From the NCBI RefSeq assembly GCF_014280235.1, contig NZ_CP047940.1, positions 2,542,001 through 2,606,000 on the forward strand: a stretch of DNA of 64,000 bases. The letters run 5' to 3'. Shown here piece by piece: positions 58,327-64,000 of this stretch (position 1 is its first letter; each line of letters opens with the position of its first letter). The translations under genes were made by a program, and so were the position numbers. Under the pieces are notes generated by a model that did no database searches, had not been told where the DNA came from, and saw nothing but the letters and a program-made list of their open reading frames with translations. This DNA is from Cyanobium sp. NS01 (GTDB lineage Bacteria; Cyanobacteriota; Cyanobacteriia; PCC-6307; Cyanobiaceae).

Positions 58327-59685
58327 TCAACCCAAGAACTCAACCGTTTCAAACGACTTCGCCGTGAGGGTCATTCCGTCTTGTTCAAAGATGTCCTTAC
58401 GGCGTCCCCAGGTGATGTCGTAGTCCTCTTCCTGACCGGGCAGCACGAGCTTGTCACGCCCCCAACCGCCGTCGAAGTACCCATCTCCGAAGCCCTTCAC
58501 CGTATCGCGGCCCCATCCCAGGAAGTACTTCCCACCGCCACCAAAGCCACCTTCGAGGGCATCAATGGTGTCATTACCTCCGCCGGTTTTCACGGTGCCT
58601 TCGTTGTAGATGGCAATACCTCGCTGGCCATCATCCCCTTCAAGGCCTGAGCTTCCTGCAGCCCCAGCTGCGCCACCTTCCCCGGTGATCCCGTCGGCAC
58701 CATTGTCGGCCCTGGACAAGTTGGTGAGAGTGAAATCATCATTGCGACCTCCTTCGCCACCCAAACCTGCAGCTCCCCCGGCTCCACCAGCACCACCGTC
58801 TCCACCAGCACCACCGGCAGCCCCGGTGCCCTGAAGGCCACCAATGCCTGTGATGACGTCATGTCCAAAACCCGTGTCGACCTTGGAACCGGCATCGATC
58901 TTGATGCCGATTCCACCATCCCCGCCAGCACCGCCGGCGCCGCCAGCACCGCCGGCGCCGCCAGCTCCACCAGCTCCGCCAGCACCGCCATCTCCGCCTA
59001 CCCCACCAGGGGCAACTCGGAGAAACACGATGGCGGCATCGCCGCCAGCGCCACCAGCCCCGCCATCGCCGCCAGCTTGACCGGCGGCGCCGGCGCCGCC
59101 ATCCCCACCAGCGGTGCCGGCGCCTCCATTGCCGCCGACGCCTTTGATGGTGTCGTTATCGAAGAAGAACCCGAAGCCGGTATCCAACGTGCTGTTGCCC
59201 AACTCAATGCCAGTGGCACCAGCGGTGCCGTCCTCGCCGTCAGAGCCGTTGCCGCCGGCAGCGCCAGCCTCACCGCCGGTGCCATTTCCGCCCGCTTCAC
59301 CGGGCTTCCCCTCTAGCTGGGACTGGGGAGTTGTGATGGGAAAGAAACGACGCCTTGTGCCGTCGGCGCCATCAAGTCCATCCGCCCCGGCAGCTGCTTG
59401 GGGTGCGGTGATACCACTTGCCCCTGGGGAGCCAGGGCTGCCGCCGTCGGCACCGTCGGCGCCTGTGCCCATAAAGCTGTCATTGCCGATAGACATGAAC
59501 AGCCTTGAGCCAGTCAGGAGAGCACCCTGAGCCTGGTCGCTGGCATCACCCTCACCGATGATCTTGTCAGAGCCAAGCGAGGTATTGACGGTACCCCCGT
59601 TCAGAAACACTGGCTGAGGCTGGTCACCAGGCAAGGGTCGCTCGTCTGAGAAGATCGTCCAAAGGGCGTTTGCAAGATTGAATGC
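58327..59685 (-). CDS. Gly-rich protein with collagen-like blocks and RTX-like turns
   Basis: A 452-residue acidic protein (ATG 59685; an in-frame ATG at 59715 adds 10). Four related segments recur: TVNTSLGSDKIIGEG, NDTIKGVGGNGG, KVDTGFGHDVITGIGG and TVKTGGGNDTIDALEGG. These resemble calcium-binding RTX repeats (GGxGxDxux). Between them are long Gly-Gly-Ala/Gly-x-Asp runs (GDGGAGAAGQAGGDGGAGGA, GGAGGAGGAGGAGGAGGDGG). The C-terminus is LSSKSF-like (TLTAKSFETVEFLG), which may be a type I secretion signal. A surface or extracellular role is inferred. It has its own strong terminator. Codon use follows Gly and Ala bias. Confidence 0.75.
   Translation of the reverse strand, partial: AFNLANALWTIFSDERPLPGDQPQPVFLNGGTVNTSLGSDKIIGEGDASDQAQGALLTGSRLFMSIGNDSFMGTGADGADGGSPGSPGASGITAPQAAAGADGLDGADGTRRRFFPITTPQSQLEGKPGEAGGNGTGGEAGAAGGNGSDGEDGTAGATGIELGNSTLDTGFGFFFDNDTIKGVGGNGGAGTAGGDGGAGAAGQAGGDGGAGGAGGDAAIVFLRVAPGGVGGDGGAGGAGGAGGAGGAGGAGGAGGDGGIGIKIDAGSKVDTGFGHDVITGIGGLQGTGAAGGAGGDGGAGGAGGAAGLGGEGGRNDDFTLTNLSRADNGADGITGEGGAAGAAGSSGLEGDDGQRGIAIYNEGTVKTGGGNDTIDALEGGFGGGGKYFLGWGRDTVKGFGDGYFDGGWGRDKLVLPGQEEDYDITWGRRKDIFEQDGMTLTAKSFETVEFLG
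58930..58965. repeat. Tandem 18-bp repeat in the Gly-rich gene
   Basis: Two perfect copies of ACCGCCGGCGCCGCCAGC (58930-58947 and 58948-58965), inside a wider field of imperfect 9-bp units that runs from about 58915 to 59075. It encodes a Gly/Ala block and is prone to slippage. Confidence 0.85.
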
Positions 59686-59715
59686 CATATCCGGAATTCC
59701 AAACGGAAGTGCCAT

Positions 59716-60260
59716 AACAAGCTGAAGCAGCCGAATCAGAGAGAGAACGTGGTCAAGCCTTATTGTAGCAATAGTTAATAGTTGATCAACTGCAACCCTG
59801 AATTCTTCCTTAATTTGACAGAAGTTATGTTTCGTTTTCTTTTGGACTCGTCAGTAAGGGCCACCACGCCATGGCCTCCAGATTGACTAGCTCGTAGTAC
59901 AGGAGTTCGGCTCTTTCGGCGTTGCGATCCTCCCCCCTGCAGCAAATCCAACTGGCCCCGGGAGGCCTCCAGGGCCTGGCGGCGCTGCTCCTGCGGCCGA
60001 TCCAGGCTCATGCGGTGCCGCTTGAGAGTGCGGGCGAAGGCCTCGGTTGGGCTGAGCAGCGATTTCTGCAGATCAGTGGTCAGCCGCTGGTTGGGATTGA
60101 GCTGCCGGTGCTGTCCCAAGGCCTATCAGAAGTCTGTGCCAGCCGGCCTGGCGGGTGCCTCGCGGCAAAGCTCACGTGCGCGGAAGCCGCACCTGACCCT
60201 TACTCCCAGACGCTGGGCGTGGCAATCGCCCAGACCACCTCCGCCACCGATGCCAGCTGC
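59716..60260. other. Intergenic and degenerate region
   Basis: The first 100 bases are AT-rich (TTATTGTAGCAATAGTTAAT) and probably hold the promoter of the Gly-rich gene. After that a minus-strand frame (NPNQRLTTDLQKSLLSPTEA, ARTLKRHRMSLDRP) is protein-like but matches nothing I know. Confidence 0.4.
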
Positions 60261-60270
60261 TGGAGGCAGC

Positions 60271-60537
60271 ATGATCAGAGACCGACTCACCTACGGCCGG
60301 CGTGTGCCCTGGCAGACGGGCAAACGTGAACTGAAGCGGGGCCGTGACATCAACTGGGCCCTGCGGGCGATGCCGGCGCGGGAATGGGTGGTGGAGCAGT
60401 GGCCGGGCAGCACCACGATCATCGCCCTCCGCAGCCACGGCAGCCGCGGGTGCAGGCCGACTGACCAGACCCCCTACTGCGCTACGGGTCTGCGGACTGG
60501 GGCGAAGGCCCTGCTGCGGCCCGCCGATCGCCATTGA
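60271..60537 (+). mobile_element. ISAs1-family transposase fragment
   Basis: The frame MIRDRLTYGRRVPWQTGKRE contains RGRDINWALRAMPAREWVVE, QWPGSTTIIALRSHGSRGCR and TGLRTGAKALLRPADRH. The middle matches the ISAs1 transposase segment after the second catalytic region (EWV..QWPG..T.IA.RS.G.R), and the end matches SLRTGAKALLRHVR-type sequence. Both ends of the element are missing, so it is a relic. Confidence 0.75.
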
Positions 60538-60540
60538 TGT

Positions 60541-60965
60541 GCGACTCCCTTGCGACAAACGCTAGCAACCCTTGCGGGCCAACGCCTCTCCCCCTATCCA
60601 GCCCTTGCCTGTTGAGATCAGGGGTGCGGGTCAGATCGTGACCATTCTGTGTCCCCAACAGCGATCGCTGAGAATTTCGCCCTTAAGCAGATTCCTGTAA
60701 TACTCCTCCGATCCCTTGCGCCACAATGAGACTGGGGCAATCAGGCCCTGAACCCCCTTCGCCATTTATTCCTTACGCGCGCGCACGAGCACCGCGCCCC
60801 TCCAGGCCTGTTGAGCTGACTGTTGTTGTAGTAGTCGCATTGAGGGTTGACATGAACCCGCCCTAGGAACATCCTCAAGCCCCAACACAAGTGAACGCCC
60901 CGGAAGGAAGCATCCGGAGCCACAAGGGTTGAGCGCGCTGCCAGCGACTGCCTGGATTGAGGCCT
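60541..60965. other. AT-richer noncoding stretch
   Basis: There are 425 bases with no supportable gene. One HIP1 palindrome, GCGATCGC, is at about 60660. The minus frame reads VHVNPQCDYYNNSQLNRPGG but has no start and no recognisable family. Confidence 0.35.
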
Positions 60966-61550
60966 TCAGCCGAAAGCCAGAGCCGGAGCCCATCCGCGCG
61001 GAGCCCGGCGATCCTGCACGTTCGCCGCCGTGAATCGCGGCTGGGGCGGAACGGCCCGGTAATCGAGCCTGCGGTACACCTCGCTGGTGAAATCAACCGG
61101 AGTGAACACATCCAGCAGCCGCAGGGCCAGCCCCAGGCAGGCCGGGGTGTGGCGCCAGACCTGGGCTTCGCTGAGCCGCAGGACGGGGATGCCGAGCCGG
61201 GCAGCGTCGGCGTCCTTCGCGTCGTCCTTGCGCTTCTGGGCCGGGGAGGCATGGAAGCTCTGCTGGTTGCGGATGTCGCAGGGCTGATCGATCTCGATGG
61301 CCAGGATCTGGCTGGCGCTGCCGGCCACCACCACGATGTCGAAGCCGGAGGCATAGGCCGGATCACTGCCCCGCCGCACCCAGTCGGCATGGGCTTTGGT
61401 GCCGTGGAACATCACCTCGCGGTAGACGCGGCTGTGGGGCCCTGTGCTGTGTGCTGGTTCTCCGGGGTGAACAGCCGCTGGCTCGAGGCATCGAATTTAC
61501 GGGGCGGATCCCAGCCGCTGGCGAGGTTGATCGCATCGGCAATCTGGCCT
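60966..61550 (-). pseudogene. Frameshifted DUF2726 protein
   Basis: The minus strand gives QIADAINLASGWDPPRKFDA and SSQRLFTPENQ in one frame, then, after a frame change near 61450, PHSRVYREVMFHGTKAHADW, FDIVVVAGSASQILAIEIDQ, KRKDDAKDADAARLGIPVLR and LSEAQVW up to the stop at 60966. This order (FD...R..TP, then AIEID..SH-type, then DA.K...A...G...LR) is that of DUF2726, a nuclease-like domain. The 5-prime part lacks a start codon. The second half could still be translated from ATG 61415. Confidence 0.65.
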
Positions 61551-61560
61551 TGCTAAGACG

Positions 61561-61887
61561 ATGGGAAAGCGTGGGCACGTCCTTCCCCTGAAGCGTTCAA
61601 GCGTGAAAGTCGGCAGTGACACCATCGCCATCGGCTCCCCCCAGGGCATGGACTTCAGCCTCAGAGCGCGACGATGGGCCCTGTCCTGAAGAGTCGGACC
61701 ACCTCAGGCAGCAGATCCGAAGAATTACGAAGGTATCATTGTGAGACCTACCTATGAGCCTAAAAGTAGCCGAAAAGCTCAATAAAGTGTTAGGAGACAA
61801 TCGAAAGTTTTGTCAAGGGATCAACATCGTCAGCATAGGTCAGCTCCGAGTAGGATACAATGTAGATAACTTTGCAACCTCAGCATC
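61561..61887 (+). promoter_or_regulatory. AT-rich leader of the RTX-like gene
   Basis: There are 327 bases upstream of the RTX-like start, clearly AT-richer than the window. It has TACAAT (61856-61861) as a -10-like box, 26 bases before the ATG. No gene is seen. Confidence 0.4.
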
Positions 61888-63052
61888 ATGGCACTGCCTT
61901 CCCTCGTCAACATTGCCCCTGGCGATCCAGGCCAAACCTTCATTGGCAATGACACCGACGAAGCGTTTGAGCTTTCCAGTTCTGGTGGTACTGGCGAAAT
62001 CCGGAACTTCATCGTCAAGGGCGAGGGGGGGGGACGATACCCTGGTCCTCGGGGGCGCACCGAACCAAACTAACATTTTTGGCAATGATGGCGATGACTT
62101 GATCTCTGTTGAGAACTCAGGCAGTGGCGCGCTCATCGACAGCAAATTCTTTGCCGGGGCTGGCGACGACGCTGTCGTCCTTCAAGACTTGGTGTTCACT
62201 GGCACTGCCCAAGGCACCAGCCAAGTCGGCATGGCTGCTGGCGACGATTTTATCTTTCTCCGGGGTAACTTCAATAACGTCAACCTCTTCGCCAACGACG
62301 GAGACGACTCCATATCTTTCACCGGTACGTCATCCTTCCAGAATAGCCGGGCTTTCACAGGCGACGACGACGACTTTTTCACGGACAACGGCTTCGAAGT
62401 CGATTTCACCAACGCAGAGCTGGGCTTCAAAGGCGGCGACGATACGATCAATTTAGGCAACAGCATCACCGGCAGCGGCGACAACGGCCTTGAAGTATTC
62501 CTGGGCGATGGCGACGATTTTTTCATTGGACCCGAAAGCGGCGATCTGGAACTGATGGCCGGCACCGGCGACGACACCATTACCGGTGGCGGAACTAGCG
62601 ACACCTTCACCGGTGGCGAAGGCGCTGACCTTTACATCCAGGCCAGCGGCGCCAGCGCTTCCGTAGACAGCGTGCTGGGGGGTCAGCCCGGTGTCCCACT
62701 CACACTCACCTTCGCTGCCGATCCCGACATCATCACTGATTTCCAGACTGCGGCCGGCGCCGGCGCCCCCGCCGATCGCATCGCATTCTCAGGTTGGGCC
62801 GGCCCGTCCAACTTCAACGACAATCGCAGCTCAGCTTCCGGCAGCTTCGGCAGCGGCAATGTGGTGCTCTACTCCGGCAACTTCAATGAAACCGGCAACA
62901 TTTTCACCACAGCCAGCAACAACTCCGGCCCTGACGTTCTCGCCTTCCTCTCCACCGGTACCGGCAACAGTCCCGGTGATTTTGGCGATCAGGCTTTCGT
63001 GCTGCTCGACGCCTCCGACCAGTCCTTCAACCCCGACACCGACTTCCTCTGA
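61888..63052 (+). pseudogene. RTX-like calcium-binding surface protein, frameshifted at a G9 tract
   Basis: Starts MALPSLVNIAPGDPGQTFIG NDTDEAF and reads to GEIRNFIVKGEGG; at 62025-62033 nine G residues put the rest out of frame. The other frame then gives GGDDTLVLGG, GNDGDDLISVENSGSGALID, GGDDTINLGNSITG, FLGDGDDFFIGPESGDLELM, GTGDDTITGGGTSDTFTGGE, GADLYIQ and a final LLDASDQSFNPDTDFL. These GGxGxD repeats are of the hemolysin type. Eight G would restore a single protein of about 388 residues. The last 80 residues have no Ca motif and may be the secretion signal. Confidence 0.8.
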
Positions 63053-63176
63053 GCACTAGGGAGACGTTGGCAAACTCAGCCCACTTGCGGGACAACGGCC
63101 CATTCCTCTTAGCCAGGACTGGGTCGATGGAGTGCTAGCAGTTGGGCTGGGTTTCCAAAGGCTTCCTAACAGCCTG

Positions 63177-63500
63177 ATGAAGGATTTTCTGGGCAATCCC
63201 CCGGCGCGGCACTCCACCGAGGCACCCCGGATCGCCAACCGCACCGTGCCGGACCCAGAGACCCCGACCGAACCCAGCCCTGGTATCTGCCGGGTGGAAC
63301 GGCGCATCAACGCCAACGGTCACGAGGTGTTCGGCGTGATGGAACAGGGCGGACTCACCCGCAGCGTCGTGCTGTGGGATGACGACTCGGCCGAGGACTT
63401 CCTGGACGGCAGGCGCTACGTCGGCCGCTGGGCCCTCGATGCGGAAGGCGACGTGCGCGTCAACGTCGCCGGTGGGGTGTTCGCATTCCGGCGTGGCTGA
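63177..63500 (+). CDS. Hypothetical protein
   Basis: A 107-residue frame from ATG 63177 (MKDFLGNPPARHSTEAPRIA). A compact C-terminal part, CRVERRINANGHEVFGVMEQ then VVLWDDDSAEDFLDGRRYVG, looks like a small beta-rich domain. No family is recognised. It follows the RTX-like gene by 124 bases on the same strand. Confidence 0.5.
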   Translation: MKDFLGNPPARHSTEAPRIANRTVPDPETPTEPSPGICRVERRINANGHEVFGVMEQGGLTRSVVLWDDDSAEDFLDGRRYVGRWALDAEGDVRVNVAGGVFAFRRG

Positions 63501-63557
63501 TCAGACGCGCCCCCCGGCGGCGCGTGTCATCCTCAAAGCGCCGCCCAGCCTTTTCCA

Positions 63558-63603
63558 TGCGCGATGCCGGGTTCGAACCAGCGACATCCTGCTTGTAAGG
63601 CAC
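63558..63603 (-). tRNA. 3-prime half of tRNA-Val(UAC), truncated
   Basis: On the minus strand, CTTACAA (anticodon loop; anticodon UAC) is followed by GCAGGATGTC, the T arm GCTGG-TTCGAAC-CCGGC and an acceptor-like CATCGCGC. The T stem is perfect (with a G-U), but the 5-prime half (D arm and the 5-prime acceptor) is missing: sequence left of the loop does not form the anticodon stem. Only about 45 bases remain. This is the typical form of an attachment-site duplicate left by an integrating element. Confidence 0.75.
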
Positions 63604-63743
63604 CCAAAGGACCCAGATGCCGCAAGGGATCTAAGCGAGTGCAAACGGTTTTTGCGCAAGCTAAAGCGCAGATTTGCCCCAACAGAGTGACGAGGCCCAG
63701 CTCGCTCATACCCTGAGCCGCACCTGCGTACTAGGGCAAGGCC

Positions 63744-63992
63744 ATGACCCACGTGTCCACAGTCACTACTGCTGAGCTCTGGCTGCCAACCGGCCAAGCT
63801 GCCCGACACCTTGGCGTCAGCAACGACACGCTCAAGCGCTACGCCAGCCGCGATGAATTCCTGATCGAAGGCAAACACTGGCGGCGTGGTGCACACCCCA
63901 ACAGCCCATGGGCCTGGAATGTCCACGGCTGCCGCCAGGCAATGTCCTGCAGGAGCCGGCACGGCCACCGTCCCTACAAGGGTCAGGGCTGA
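63744..63992 (+). CDS. Excisionase-like small helix-turn-helix protein
   Basis: An 82-residue protein. LWLPTGQAARHLGVSNDTLK then RYASRDEFLIEGKHWRRGAH is a MerR/excisionase-type winged helix: the turn after GQAA and the basic Arg-rich wing are in place. Similar cyanobacterial proteins accompany tyrosine integrases. It lies 141 bases from the tRNA fragment; an integrase would be expected to the right, beyond the window. The C-terminus is basic and Cys/His-containing. Confidence 0.6.
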   Translation: MTHVSTVTTAELWLPTGQAARHLGVSNDTLKRYASRDEFLIEGKHWRRGAHPNSPWAWNVHGCRQAMSCRSRHGHRPYKGQG

Positions 63993-64000
63993 TCCCCCCA

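Noticed and set aside
58915-59075. A CRISPR array
   Set aside because: Repeats are contiguous 9- and 18-bp coding units without spacers.
60655-60670. HIP1 palindrome GCGATCGC, also near 1155 and 5306
   Set aside because: HIP1 is scattered over many cyanobacterial genomes and is not specific to any feature here.
63558-63603. A complete tRNA gene
   Set aside because: Only the 3-prime half is present; no D arm and no 5-prime acceptor strand can be formed to the left.

Overview
The window looks like a chromosomal segment of a GC-rich picocyanobacterium of the Cyanobium/Synechococcus type (alpha-cyanobacteria). The evidence is lineage-typical genes: the C-terminal end of a flavodiiron protein, a DUF98 chorismate lyase, acyl-lipid desaturases with three His boxes, a BicA-type bicarbonate transporter beside a CPA2 antiporter, and several short cyanobacterial orphan proteins. 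GC is high and codon use uniform over about the first 56 kb. The last 8 kb is more mosaic and partly AT-richer. The genus is inferred from gene content, not from a marker gene.

Layout. 0-6 kb: end of a flavodiiron protein, an orphan protein, the glycine-cleavage pair gcvH-gcvP and a PLP-dependent Met-gamma-lyase-like enzyme. 6-9.3 kb: two paralogous fatty-acid desaturases around an uncharacterised helix-turn-helix-like protein, then rplI. 9.4-18.4 kb: dnaB, a glycosyltransferase-like protein, mnmG, the formaldehyde-detoxification pair (frmA-like plus fghA), a GspC/PilP-like membrane protein, a GT4 glycosyltransferase and chorismate lyase. 18.6-26.8 kb: small cyanobacterial orphans, a SprT-like metalloprotein, ligA and a P2-type cation ATPase. 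26.9-36.6 kb: a choice-of-anchor-I beta-propeller protein, a TVP38 protein, a dead and a live MscS channel, DUF1643, a double SpoIIAA-like protein and a LysR/SDR/SnoaL-like cluster. 36.6-48.7 kb: valS, an MNT/HEPN pair, an Fe(II)/2OG oxygenase, an orphan solute-binding lipoprotein overlapping a frameshifted MscS channel, an SGNH hydrolase, a second P2-type ATPase and a Crp-family regulator. 49-54.4 kb: DUF6671, a CPA2 antiporter divergent from bicA, and a PKHD hydroxylase. 54.4-64 kb: accessory zone with a Phd/PIN pair, HdeD, a nucleotidyltransferase relic, IS3 and ISAs1 relics, a DUF2726 relic, two large Gly/Asp-rich RTX-like proteins, a 3-prime tRNA-Val fragment and an excisionase-like protein, which together suggest the edge of an integrated element.

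How the parts may work together. The BicA transporter and the antiporter form a plausible Na+/HCO3- uptake module, because BicA needs a Na+ gradient. Their shared intergenic region carries two inverted copies of TGATCA-N7-TGATCA. The most informative structural observations are: (i) a dead MscS copy that shares a 309-bp stretch, identical by eye, with the live copy and then joins abruptly, in opposite orientation, to about 50 codons of a lost P-type ATPase; (ii) two membrane/surface genes broken exactly at homopolymers (C8 and G9); and (iii) the tRNA fragment plus excisionase at the right edge. I found no CRISPR array, complete insertion sequence, complete rRNA or complete tRNA.
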